From Closterium sp. Naga37s-1 (Eukaryota > Streptophyta > Zygnematophyceae > Desmidiales > Closteriaceae), in assembly GCA_947471745.1 (NCBI GenBank), contig CANJKZ010001044.1:248001-312000 (forward strand): a stretch of DNA of 64,000 bases, read 5' to 3'. How positions within the stretch are numbered: position 1 is the stretch's first letter; each line of letters opens with the position of its first letter. The notes below the pieces were generated by a model. It searched no databases. It was not told the origin of the DNA and was given only the letters and a program-made list of their open reading frames with translations. A program made the position numbers and the translations under genes. This document shows, one piece after another, positions 41,201 to 51,098 of this stretch.

Positions 41201-43650
41201 CTCCGAGCTCCAGAAGCACCTCTCCTGAGGCTGCAGTACTGTAAGTACCACTCACGCAGCTGCTGCGAGGAGAGGCCTCCCCCAGGTGCAGCACGCTCAG
41301 GCTCAGTACTCTCAGACGTAGCACTCCCAGGCTCAGCACCCCCAGGCTCAGCACCTCCAGACTCAGCACCCGCAGGCTCCGCACCCCCAGGCTCAGCACC
41401 CCCAGACTCAGCACCCGCAGGCTCCGCACCCCCAGACCCCGCACCCCCAGGCTCAGCACCCCCAGACTCCGCAACCCCAGGCTCCGCACGCTCAGGCTCA
41501 GCACCCCTGGCAGGACGAGAGTCGACAGCTACCTCGACAGGCTCAACCGGGTCTACCTGGGACACACCTGAGGGAGCGGCACCCTGAGGGGGGAGGGGGT
41601 CTACCACAGCAGCACCTGGCGCGAGGAAGAGAGGCGGGGGGGGGAGCGGGGCAGTGCGGTAGGGGAAGAGGCGGTAGTAGGGCACGGACTCGTCAAAAGT
41701 GACGTCCTGAGAGGGCAGGACACGGCGCGAGGTGGCGTGGTAAAACTGCCAACCAGACGCGTCCGGGACAAAGCCAAGGAAGACATAGGGAACAGCGCGG
41801 GAGGAGAGCTTGTCCGCGAACGTATCGCGAACAAAAGCTCGGGATCCCCAGACCCGAAAACGCGACGCATCGCCAACCTCTCCCGTCCAACGCAGTGTCG
41901 GCGAAGTCTCCGGAACGGAGACACGGGGCCAGAGGTTGAGCTGATGCGCAGCGTATCGGACCGCAAACGGCCACAGAAAGTGGGGGGCAGCCGCATGGAT
42001 CAAGGAGGTACGAGCGACCTCCATGACCAAACCAATGCGGCGCTCAGCAACCCCATTCTGCTGTGGAGAGGCCGGAAGCGTGAACGACTGGCGGATGCCG
42101 TGCTCCGCACAGTAGGCTGCCAAGAGGTCAGAGGAGAACTCACCACCTCTGTCAGAGTGCAGACGCAGGACAGGAAAGTCCGAGTGGAACCGCTCACTGA
42201 GCTGGAGACGAGAAGCGCGGATCCAAGGGATCAAAACATCAGGGACCTCACCCTTGGTGCGCAAGGGGAAGACCGTGGTGTAGCGCGAGTAGTCGTCAAC
42301 AACGATCAGGAAGTACCTCTCCTGACCCTGTCCACGGACGCGGGCTGGGCCCCACACGTCCATGTGGAGCGTCTGCAAGGGAGCAGTCGTCGGGGGAAAC
42401 GAGGAGGAGTGAGGAGCGGCGCGCTGCCGCCCCTCGACACAGGGAAGGCAGGGAGGAGCAGGCGAGGGTGGGAGTGGAGGGAGAACCCTGGGAAGACCAG
42501 AGACAAGGTACCGGTTGTGCATGGCACGAAGGCGCTGCACTGACGGGTGACCAAGACGGTGGTGCCAGAGGACAGTCTCGTGTGCCAGAGAGCGACACGA
42601 GCAGGGGGCAGACAGCTGACCTGACGCAGACGCAGACGCAGCTACCTGTGGGGACTCAGTGGTCAGTGTGTACAGGTCCGACCCCGGCTGCCGAGTGAAG
42701 GTAGCCAGGTGGCGGCCCGTCCGAGCGCACGTGCAGTGTGTCACACACTCGTAGGCAGGGGTAAACTGGTGGACACCCCCGTCCTGGAGCGCACTACCCG
42801 CCACCAAGTTCGTAGAGAACGAGGGGAGGTAGAGACCTGACAGAGTGCCCGACGGGACCGCAGGACAAGGGAGAACAGTAGAGGAGGTCGCAATGACCGG
42901 ACCCCCAGAGGGGTCAGCGAGGGAGACTGCAACCGGCCGAGCAAGCTGCTCAAGGGCAGTGCGGTCACGAAAGAAACAGCGGGAAGCGCCTGAGTCCAGT
43001 GTGAAGGTGTGCAGTGCCTCAGTAGACGCAGTACCAGAGGGCGCAGACTCACGAGTACCTAGAGCAGCAGCCTCACCAGCACCTGGGGCAACAGACACAC
43101 GAGCACCTAGTGCAGCAGCCTCACCAGTACCTAGAGCAGCAGACTGGATACCGGGGTCAGGCGGCACACACAGGTGACAGGCACTCTCAGCACTAGTAGG
43201 AAATGCATACATGGCAGTGAGGATAGCATCATAGTCAAGAGCATAGATATCTACCCTCTGCCTAAGCAGCTCCACCCAGTCGGGGAGCTCAGCCGCGTCG
43301 CCAAACTCTGTACGCCAGGCGTCGCTCAGACGAGCGAAGCAGCGGGACTCTGTGTGACCAAACGTCCCGCAAGGCTGACCAGTCCGAGCACCAGTGCGAA
43401 TGACGTACGGGCAGCGAGCAGTACCCCGTGACCCTCCACGCTGAGCGTACCACTCACGAAGCTGCTGGGGCGTGAGGGACTCACTCGGACGTCGCGGGAG
43501 CTGCATCTGGCCACCGCCAGGAGCAGCAGTAGCAGTAGTAGCAGCAGTAGTAGTAGCAGCAGCGCGGCCACCCCTACAACCCCAACCAGCATACCACTCA
43601 CGAAGCTGTTGGGGCGTGAGGGACTCACGCGGACGGCGCTGGAGCTGCAT
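38275..43650 (-). CDS. Copia polyprotein of element B, lacking the capsid part of gag
   Basis: Open frame of 1,791 residues. It starts with two PQQLREWYA modules and a Cys/His segment (CGTFGHTESRC), then protease (LDSGAS, about 215), pre-integrase, integrase (MDVWGPAR; LHSDRGGEF; PQQNGVAERR), an Ala/Gly-rich linker with two more PQQLREWY-type modules, RT (YVDD, about 1463) and RNase H (SDASWADD, TKHIALRYF). Compared with element C, the first 300 or so gag residues are gone. The enzymes look functional, but the element would need capsid protein from a relative. The true start codon is uncertain. Confidence 0.88.
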   Translation of the reverse strand: MQLQRRPRESLTPQQLREWYAGWGCRGGRAAATTTAATTATAAPGGGQMQLPRRPSESLTPQQLREWYAQRGGSRGTARCPYVIRTGARTGQPCGTFGHTESRCFARLSDAWRTEFGDAAELPDWVELLRQRVDIYALDYDAILTAMYAFPTSAESACHLCVPPDPGIQSAALGTGEAAALGARVSVAPGAGEAAALGTRESAPSGTASTEALHTFTLDSGASRCFFRDRTALEQLARPVAVSLADPSGGPVIATSSTVLPCPAVPSGTLSGLYLPSFSTNLVAGSALQDGGVHQFTPAYECVTHCTCARTGRHLATFTRQPGSDLYTLTTESPQVAASASASGQLSAPCSCRSLAHETVLWHHRLGHPSVQRLRAMHNRYLVSGLPRVLPPLPPSPAPPCLPCVEGRQRAAPHSSSFPPTTAPLQTLHMDVWGPARVRGQGQERYFLIVVDDYSRYTTVFPLRTKGEVPDVLIPWIRASRLQLSERFHSDFPVLRLHSDRGGEFSSDLLAAYCAEHGIRQSFTLPASPQQNGVAERRIGLVMEVARTSLIHAAAPHFLWPFAVRYAAHQLNLWPRVSVPETSPTLRWTGEVGDASRFRVWGSRAFVRDTFADKLSSRAVPYVFLGFVPDASGWQFYHATSRRVLPSQDVTFDESVPYYRLFPYRTAPLPPPPLFLAPGAAVVDPLPPQGAAPSGVSQVDPVEPVEVAVDSRPARGAEPERAEPGVAESGGAEPGGAGSGGAEPAGAESGGAEPGGAEPAGAESGGAEPGGAEPGSATSESTEPERAAPGGGLSSQQLREWYLQYCSLRRGASGARSGAGAGASASPPRRELPSPQQLREWYARRCSLRSGAPGVVDSGASGVTGGAAAAGGAAGAARGAAGAAGAAGGTAAAGGAAGAAGGTTGSGAAGAAGGAAAAGGAAGAAGGAAGAAGAAGGATGAGATGASGGTAAAGGAAGAAGGAAGTGAARAAGGAAAAGGAASTAGGAAGTGAAGDPAAAGGAAGAAGTGPAEGVGAGGAERPRPYYVPLLQQVLGLPPSPGPTPPLLSPPLVQSQSQLQPVSPLPGPSPYTAPTGGLTERREPESRPPSPEPRPESSESRPESPVRAVRAGRRVPRQRHPPVLGTHYMTLRPSTAPQRVPLPSPPASSLPALADPESDSLRAASPTVTRLLATAITDPSFESSAASALVAELVDFAAACRLDYAASLVAESESESVCPPPVGGECALGTDVLEDRQEEFECFAAALPHLVSMLVAPEGDPDAPDIPTPRSYAEAMEGPYSSQWQTAMDAEMASWKSTGTYVDEVPPPGVNIVSGMWIFRVKRPPGSPPVFKARYVARGFSQREGVDFFQTFSPTPKMTTLRVLLHVAAQRDYELHSLDFSTAFLQGSLHEEIWLRHPPGFTGSFPPGTQWSLRRPVYGLRQAPREWHDTLRTTLAALGFAPSTADPSLFLRTDTTLPPFYVLVYVDDLVFATADTEALAHVKSELQKRHTCTDLGELTSYLGLRITRDRAQRTITLTQSHMVQQVLQRFRFTYSSPQPTPLPTGHSLSALPSDESVEPSGPYPELVGCLMYLMTCTRPDLAYPLSILARYVAPGRHRKEHMDAAKRVLRYLCSTSGMGLVLGGRSDVVLTGHSDASWADDQATQRSSLGYTFSLGSGSVSWRSTRSSSVLSSSCEAEIYATAMAAQELRCLTYLLTDLGERPRSPPVLYVDNKAAIALCEEHRLEHRTKHIALRYFLARELQQRGQLCLRYVATRANTADVFTKALQPCDHQRFCTVLGLVPTLPHLLTS

Positions 43651-43789
43651 CTGGCCACGCCAGGAGCAGCAGTAGAAGTAGAAAGAGCAGTAGCAGCAGG
43701 AGCAGCAGTAACAGCAATACGGGCAGGGCAGTGCTCACCAGTGGCGAGAAGGGCAGGCGTACGACGGTGGTAACGGCGAGGCCGCTACC

Positions 43790-43980
43790 AATGCAGGGCG
43801 AGGGCTCCGCGGCAGCTGCAGGGGCGGCTGCTCCAGGGGCCAGGGGCGGCTGCAGAGGTCCAGGGGCGGCTGCTGCAGGGGCAGCTGCTGCAGGGGCGGT
43901 TGCTGCAAGGGCGGCTGCTCCAGGGGCCAGGGGCGGCTGCTGCAGGGGCGGCTGCTCCAGGGGCCAGGGGCAGCTGCTCC
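43790..43980 (-). repeat. CAGGGGCGGCTGCT repeat in the leader of element B
   Basis: Short GC-rich units (core GGGGCGGCTGCTGCA) between gag and an AT patch with a T-run (43981-44001) in the 5' leader of element B. Confidence 0.75.
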
Positions 43981-44093
43981 TTTTTTTTTTTTTTTTTTTT
44001 TAATAATTAATTTTTTATTTTAGGGTTTGGCAGAGCGCACTCGGCGCTGCAGAGGCGGCTCGCGGGCTGCAGGGTGGCTCGGGCAGCAGCGAG

Positions 44094-44139
44094 GGGGGGG
44101 GGGCGGCGCGCGGCTCCCCAGGGCGCCGCGACGGGGCAG

Positions 44140-44172
<33 letters not shown>

Positions 44173-44440
44173 CGCGCGCGGCTCCCCAGGGCGTCGCGAC
44201 GGGGCAGCGGGGGGTCGAGCGCGGCTCCCCAGGGCGTCGCGACGGGTCAGCGGGGGCCGAGCGCGGCTCCCCAGGACGTCGCGACAGGGCAGCGGGGGCC
44301 GAGCGCGGCTCCCCAGGGCGTCGCGACGGGGCAGCGGGGGCCGAGCGCGGCTCCCCAGGGCGACGCGACGGGACAGCGGGGGTCGCGCGCGGCTCCCCAG
44401 GGCAGCGCGACGGGGCAGAGGCAGCGCCCACGGGCGACAC
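44094..44440 (-). repeat. 42-bp repeats and a 32-G run in the leader of element B
   Basis: About eight copies of a 42-bp unit (core GCGCGGCTCCCCAGGGCGTC). The first copies are interrupted by a run of 32 G (44141-44172) on the plus strand, which is poly(C) in the element's own RNA. Confidence 0.85.
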
Positions 44441-47400
44441 GCGGCTCGGCAGGGCAGCGCGCTGGCTGCAGGGGCGGTTCTCGGGCCTGACGGGCCTGCA
44501 GAGGCGGCTCGGGGGGGCCTGACGGGTCTGCAGAGGCGGCTCGGGGGCCTGACGGACCTGCAGGGGCGGCTCGAGGGCCGTACTAGCTTGCAGGAGGCAG
44601 CGCGAGGGCTGCAGGACGGCACGCGGGCAGACCGAAGGGCGGGTCGCACGGGGGCGCACGAGGGCGCACGTAAGGTAGGGCGCACGAGGGCGCACGAGGG
44701 CGCACGAGTATAGAAAGGCGCACGAGGGCGCACGTAAGGTAGGGCGCACGAGGGCGCTTCTAGCGGAATAGTGGGCCCGTAGGAGAAAGCGGTCCTAGGT
44801 AGCAACCTAGGCTCGTGATACCATGTTAGAATGTAGAACTGAACGAGAAATGTGTGAAACTAGGCAGCAGGGTGATACAAGTAGGAAACCCTAACAATGT
44901 TGTACCCCCTAAGGCTAAACCCACTATAGCCTACACAATATGAACATGTATAATGTTTGACAAGAACGAGAGTCCGGAGTGAAGCTAAAGAGTTTTCAGT
45001 CAGATGGAGGCGGAGAATACACCTCACAACGCTTCAAGGACTACCTGGCGGAGAAGGGAATCAAGAGGCTCATCTCCCTTCCCTACGCCCATCAACAGCA
45101 GGGTGTGGCAGAAAGAATGAACAGAACCCTTCAGAACACCATGCGCAAGCTGCTACGTGGCATGCGACTACCCAACCACCAGTGGCCCGAAGCAATGGAC
45201 CACGCCGTCATGCTGCACAACTTGCTCTCGTCATCATCGCTCCCGAACAACGCATCACCGCATCTGCTGTGGACAGGCAAATTGGGCAGCACAAAAATGT
45301 TACGGGTCTTCGGCTGCATGGTACAGTACCGACCCCCATCTGCACGAGCCGGCCGACTCTCCCAACGCGCACAGTGGGGGCTACACCTGGGCATCGAAAA
45401 GAATTACAACGCATGGAAGATTTTCGACGTCCACACCAAGGAAACAGTGGCAGCACGTGATGTGATTTTCTACGAACGACTCACTCTCGACTCCTACCTA
45501 GCCAACGTGGAAGAACAACGCGACCTCACCAGTGGACTTCATGGAGACCGAGCCTTCGCTTCCGCAGCGGACGAAGCTGACTGGGACGAACAGAACGTGG
45601 AAGCAGCCTCGGAGGAAGCCGGACCTCTCCCGTACTGCTCCGTCAATGTCCCAATGGATGACGAAAACCCTCGCGAAAGCGTCAACGCCGAAATATTCTA
45701 TCACTTCGCCGACAATGGTTACGTTACACCTGCAGAAGTCAACACCAACGAAGCAGAACGCATAGGGCCCAACTTCATACCTGACCCAGAAGCAGGTGAC
45801 GAAGCAGCTTATCCCGCGGATCCCACACTCCCCCGCTACACACAGAGTGGCCTCCAGATACTTGGCCTGGTCACCGCGGTCCACGGCACTGCGATTCCTA
45901 AGGAGCCTGCGACGGTTCAGCAGGCTCTGGGGGGGGAGCACAGGGAAAAATGGCGCGAAGCCATGGACAGGGAATTGAAGGCACTAGAGGAGCGCAATAC
46001 CTGGAAAGTCGTTCCCATCAGTGTGGCACGAAACAAGACTATACTTACCGGAAAGTGGGTCTTCCGTGTGAAGACAAAGGCAGACGGCACCATTGACAAA
46101 TTTAAAGCACGCTGGGTCGTACGCGGTTTCGACCAAGAACACGGGCGCGACTTCACCGAGACATTCGCCCCGGTCAGCCGACACACATCATTGCGAATCC
46201 TTCTCGCGATCGCCGCCATGAAGAAGAAGAAGCTGCGGCAAATCGACGTCGCCAACGCCTTTCTTTACGCTCCCGTCGACGCAGAGATCTTCGTTGAGCT
46301 ACCACATGGCTCTAGCACGAACTCCAACCACGTCTGTCAGTTATTGAAATCCCTGTACGGGATCAAGCAAGCCCTGAGACTGTGGCAGCAGTACCTCCAC
46401 GCCCGACTCGTTCGCATCGGATTTCACCAACTACCGCAAGATCAAGACATGTACCGGCTCACAAAAGGAACCGACTATATTTTACTTATTGTCTACGTGG
46501 ACGATCTTCTCTACATCGGCTCAACCGACGGGGTCACCACCTGGTTCGAAGGGGAGCTGCAGAAAGATCTCACTCTCACAGTCTCCTCTACCGTCACGCA
46601 ATACCTCGGCCTCAACATTCAGGAAAAAGGAGACGCAATCTACCTCAGCGCCGCAAAATACGCCGACACCATCGCTAAACGCTTCGCACTCACACCGACC
46701 ACTATCTCCACGCCATATCGTTACGCGGCAGGAAACAACAAGGAAGGATCCACTCCGCTAAGACCCTCCGGCATGCACGACTACCAAAGAAAGCTAGGCT
46801 GCCTTCTCTTCGCAGTTGTCACCTGCCGCCCGGACCTATCATACTCTGCAAGTCAACTCGCCACCTACCTTAAAAGGCCTGAAGCCGAACACATGGCGGA
46901 ACTCGACCGCGCTCTTCACTACCTCGTTAACACTCCGACGATCGGCCTGAATTATCACAAGAACGGAACCTCGACACCCAAATTAATCGGCTACGTCGAC
47001 GCCGATCACGCTGGCGACTCTGACAACAGGCGCTCGCGCACCGGCTACATCTATCGCTTCGAGCCTATCGGGCCTATCTCCTGGCAGTCGAGCAAGCAGG
47101 AATTAATCGCCCTCTCTTCAGCTGAGGCAGAATATATCGCACTCTGCTCAGCCACCAAGGAAGGACTGTACCTTCGCGAACTCCTGGAGGAAGCCAAGCT
47201 AGCCCAGTTACCAAACTTCACCCTGTTCTGCGACAACCAGTCGGCCATTCGCATAGCCAACAAGAACGGTTTCGCGAACAGGACGAAACACATTGCCCTG
47301 CGATACTTCTTCGTGAAGGACGAGATCGAGAAGGGGAGACTCGAGCTGTCATACTGCCCCACGTCCGAGATGGCAGCCGACTACTTGACCAAAAAGCTCG

Positions 47401-47933
47401 GAAAGCAGAAGTTCGAGTACTGCATGCTGCTGACTGGACAGAGCCACGTCACCAGCAGCAACACTCCAGAAGCGAAGGGGAGTGTTGGAAACAATCAACT
47501 CTAAGTGCCTCTGTCATTTCGAAACACCAAGTCAGAAGCGAAGCGAAGCATATCGAAGCACTGGCGAGTCAACCCTAGGAGGTTGAGCAGTTGCTGGAGG
47601 TTACGCGAAAGTCAAAGGTCAGCGACTTTTGACCTGACAAGTACAGTGCGACAGCAAGGACACACAACTGACTCGTTACAGAGCAGTTGCCCGAGTCGTC
47701 CCTGTATCGAACCGCAACAGCAACAGTAAAACAGTTGGAACCGTATCTCTACGTATTCCTTGTACTCTTATATAATCTTGTATCTCCTTGCTTTAATCAA
47801 TTCACTTTGCCCTCACATACCAGCGCAAGGTGGTTCAAACAGTTCTCATTAAAGCTTCCGCTAATTGCAACAAGTCCTACCCAGAGTTTAGCCCTGCAAA
47901 GATCCTAAGGGCTTTTCTCAGCCCAACACAACA

Positions 47934-48400
47934 AACCTTCAACAACATCCGAACAAGCTCCCACCCACCCAAGAACAACCATGCACCTACGCAACTAAAA
48001 CGCTAGACAGAGCAATTCACGTCACCACACTATCTTGAATTGAAGACAATTCAGTCACTACCTCCCACGTGGCAGGTCACGGAACCCGTTAGCAGGTCAC
48101 AACGCATCAATCTCTTGGGGATATTGTCACCCTTACAAGTGCACATAGTCAAGTCTTTCCACGTTGACACTGCTGTTTTGTTGAATTTAGAATTATAAAT
48201 TGGAGTACCCATGAACCATAAACAACTGGAAATTCACATGCCCAACGTCCGAACGACTTCCAGCCAAAAAAGTCCATGCACCTAAGCAAGCAACTACAAC
48301 ACTAGAACAATTCAAGTCACCTTACTTTCTTGAAATGAAGACACTTCAGTCACTACCTCCCACTCGCCAGGTCATCGTACGGTGGACCTCTCGTTTCATA
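47934..48400. repeat. Tandem duplication of about 300 bp around the insertion site of element A
   Basis: 47935-48075 resembles 48240-48375 (shared CATGCACCTA, AACTAAAACGCTAGA-like and TTCAGTCACTACCTCCCA blocks). 48145-48240 resembles 33108-33208 left of element A (shared GACTGCTGTTTTGTTGAAT and TTATAAATTG). Element A therefore sits in the first of two tandem copies. Confidence 0.65.
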
Positions 48401-48416
48401 CTCCTGCGTTCGCCGG

Positions 48417-48855
48417 TCACTGAACCCGGATCACGGTGCCTTTCGCGACGGGGTCCTTGCAGCGGCGACCGTTGTTGAGCGCCGCGAATCGTAACTGCTT
48501 GCCGCCGAAGTACTGCTTCAGCAACACGCTGCACGACTCGCCGTGCGTTTCGTAGTACTCCGGCACATTCATTTTGTGAATCAGCCTCCCCGCCGTTAAC
48601 GGAACTGGGTTACACATATAAAACAACTTGATAAGTAGCTGAAGTTTCCAACGGATCAGCATACAACGGATCAGCATGCTCGACGGACCAAGTAGGTTAT
48701 CCAGCGAGAACAAAACGGATCTGATGTTTAAAAGTACAGTAGGGGTGACATCAATTCTGACCGTGGCGCAACTCACCGTGGGAAACGAGAAGAAGAGCCA
48801 GTGCCAACACCAGCATGGCGCGGAAAACATTCACGAGCCTGAAACCCGTTGCCAT
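48417..48855 (-). CDS. Small secreted single-LysM protein, two exons
   Basis: Exon 1 is 48855-48777 and exon 2 is 48604-48417 (GTGAGT...CCCAG, phase 1), 88 residues. Residues 1-25 are a classic signal peptide (MATGFRLVNVFRAMLVLALALL). The rest carries one LysM-like motif: a GESCSVLLKQYFGGK helix part, LRFAALNNGRRC (the usual LNPGxxC region) and KGTVIRV at the end. LysM domains bind N-acetylglucosamine polymers such as chitin or peptidoglycan. A secreted one-domain protein could act in the cell wall or in microbe sensing. The first strand of the motif is weak, so the family call is probable, not certain. A TATA-like ATTTATTTA lies about 120 bases upstream. Confidence 0.65.
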
Positions 48856-48869
48856 GGCTAGGGAACGAC

Positions 48870-49577
48870 TGGATTGAGAGGACGAGATGAGGCCAAAGGG
48901 GGAATGGGAGAACTCGGAAAAACGCTGGCAAGTGCTTGAGGAGGGAAGAATGATGTGTTGAGAAGACGGGATGGGCTAAATAAATAGTAATACCGAGATG
49001 ATCACCAAGTTTTGGCTCCTCGCATCGCGGAAAAGGGTTTGGTCCAGAATCGAGTTCAAGTCTGAAGGCTGCTGGAATGTTGCGGATACGTTGCAGAAGG
49101 AGTATCCGAAAAGCACTGAGTGAAAACAGCAACTTTCGCCAATTTCGGCTAAGTGGGGAAACCAAGCCGCACATTTCAGATACGTGGGAGAACCGAGCTG
49201 CGAATTTGTAGCGTGAAATTCGCTACATCTGCACCGAACTGTACACCTGTTCACGGCCCAAACTTCGAATTTGCCTTGGTGTTTTTCCGTTGGTGTGCGA
49301 TCAGGGAACACTTCGCACGAAACTAGTTTGGGTTTTCGAAAGTTGCGAGCACAGTAACATGGATACGAAACCGGACGAAAGTGCGAAGGCAGAACCAAGT
49401 ATCGAAACTCACAACAGGCACACTTTAATTGACACACCCAATCAAATCCAAGTGTTCAGATTTCGGTATACTGACGTGGCTTCCCCGAACCAATGTAATA
49501 GAACCTCCTGATTTATTACTAACCAATGACTGGTGTGATGTATAATAAATCAGAGATCAATGGCATTCCCTCACGAC
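48870..49577. other. Upstream region of the LysM-type gene, no gene seen
   Basis: No exon recognised on either strand. It should hold the promoter of the LysM-type gene. It ends at the target site of the LINE. Confidence 0.5.
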
Positions 49578-51098
49578 ACATCATCACACCTTCTGAATGA
49601 CAAATTGTATAACAATGACAATGACAGGCTGGCCCCATGGATTTCGCTTCCTTTGACTCGGTCAATGTCCTCGCTAGGAGTCTCATTTTGAACATCTGTT
49701 TTTACCACTCGCTTCGTCTGTAACACACCTACCAGAAGACCCATCATTTATGTTGATCGTGGCTTCGATGTTTACCAGGCGTTTATTTCAGATGTTTATC
49801 AGGCTACCTCGGGATCTGTCCGTCAAGCTCGAAATCATGGATTTTCACAGTTTAAGCAGTCTACATTTCAGCCAGCATCTATCAAGAATAATACAGCTTA
49901 TGCTCCCGAGGTTTAGTCCTCGAGTTTGTTTCATGTTCTACTGGAGCGCAAGGGCCCAGACAAGAGTACCAACCAAGCTATTTAATGGTGGTGTGTTCAG
50001 AGTTCAGGCATCAGAAGCCTCTAAGCCTTCTTATTCTGCTCTTCACTCAGCAGAGCCGCCTTCACTTCATCATCACACTATGGCTCCGCCTAAGGGATCG
50101 CGCTCCAAGGCTGTCATTGATCCTCCCGCGTCCTCTGCGGTTGACAATGATGTCACCACTACGGATGCTCCTGCATTGATGCCGAACAAGGGGAGCAACT
50201 TTAACTTTGAAGACGCTGCTAACAGCCAGCCTATGGCTGGTGGTTCTGGCCTCACAGTCGCTGACAAAGCTGATGACAATGCGGACAAAGGCAAAGCTGC
50301 TAGTGTTGACCCACCGATCGATGATGATGGCTTCATTTACGACTCCGACGATGACATGGAGATGGATCTGTCTCTGGAGGCTGAGTGTCGTCTTCGCACT
50401 GCCATTATCCTGCTCATTCCGTTTGCCCTGCACAAGGAAATTTCAGGCATCATTTTTGCTATTCGTATGCTGATTAAGCGGGGGTGGAATGCAGAGCTCT
50501 CTACAGAAACATCTACGCCCTCGACGAAGTTCCAGGAGTTACCGGCTGCGTATTTCGCCAAGGAACGCTTCCGCAGGCTTCAAGTCTCCTTCGTCCTGGA
50601 ATCTGATGCGGAATTGGTGAAACGCAAGGATGTGATGTATCAGCGGCTGAAAGGAGATTTGGTGACCCTGCACTGGCAACACACGGAGGATGTGGCTTAC
50701 GCGAGAGAGAAGGCTTTCCACCCAGAAGCCATTGAAGTGATCATCAAAAGGGTCTCGGCTACGGTGGAGCTGGATATGATTACAAGGAGGATGTCTACGT
50801 ACCTGATCACCAGTAGTAAGCGGACGGCTTTCATGCGCAACTCCAACTTCCACCACGTGCTGCACCCTGTCACTGGCGCGGATACGGATACTGACAAAGG
50901 CCTGGTCTACGCTCACCCTGGTGATAAGCACCGCTGGCTGCACGCGATCGCTGACCCCGCTGACAACGCGAACAGGCTCATGGTCCATTACCCTTCGCTA
51001 ACTTGTGCGCTCTGTGGCGGACAGCATTATGATAACTATCATAATGCTTTTGTCACTGTACGCCAAACTAACGTAGGGAAATGGAACCTAACCCTGGG

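Larger units (their letters stand above)
37905..44962 (-). mobile_element. Copia element B, nested in element A
   Basis: Minus-strand copia element of 7,058 bp, LTRs 37905-38043 and 44824-44962 (139 bp, read as identical), target-site duplication AGAAC (37900-37904 and 44963-44967). Primer site TGGTATCACGAGCC; polypurine tract CTATGGGGGTG. The pol frame is intact but the gag N-terminus is missing. Same family as C. Confidence 0.93.
35219..47504 (+). pseudogene. Copia gag-pol of element A, two stops and one insertion
   Basis: Open from ATG 35219, with in-frame TAG at 35816-35818 and TGA at 37445-37447. The frame continues exactly across element B (37905-44962) to 47504. Domains: gag (RPFDGKDFFAW), CCHC knuckle (CHLCKTSGHPHTHC), protease, pre-integrase (IWHARMGHPSN), integrase (VYSDIL; FQSDGGGEY; QQGVAERMNR), RT (DVANAFLYAP, YVDD) and RNase H (DADHAGDSDNRR, CDNQSAIRIANKN). 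The protease active site reads LDSCCGQ, where the family usually has DSGA. The two stops could be decay; TAG suppression between gag parts is less likely. RT and RNase H are otherwise complete. Confidence 0.88.
33209..47928 (+). mobile_element. Copia element A, host to two further insertions
   Basis: Plus-strand Ty1/copia element. LTRs are 446 bp each (5': 33209-33441 plus 34945-35157, split; 3': 47483-47928), with target-site duplication CAACA (33204-33208 and 47929-47933). The primer site TGGTATCAGAGC at 35158 matches initiator Met-tRNA usage. Removing the nested elements leaves about 6.15 kb. By eye the LTRs differ at about 11 of 446 positions (about 2.5%), so A is older than the two elements inside it, whose LTRs are identical. 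Confidence 0.93.

Noticed and set aside
40506..41587. Leu/Val-rich and Ala/Pro-rich frames opposite each other
   Set aside because: Shadows of the repetitive integrase-RT linker in element B.
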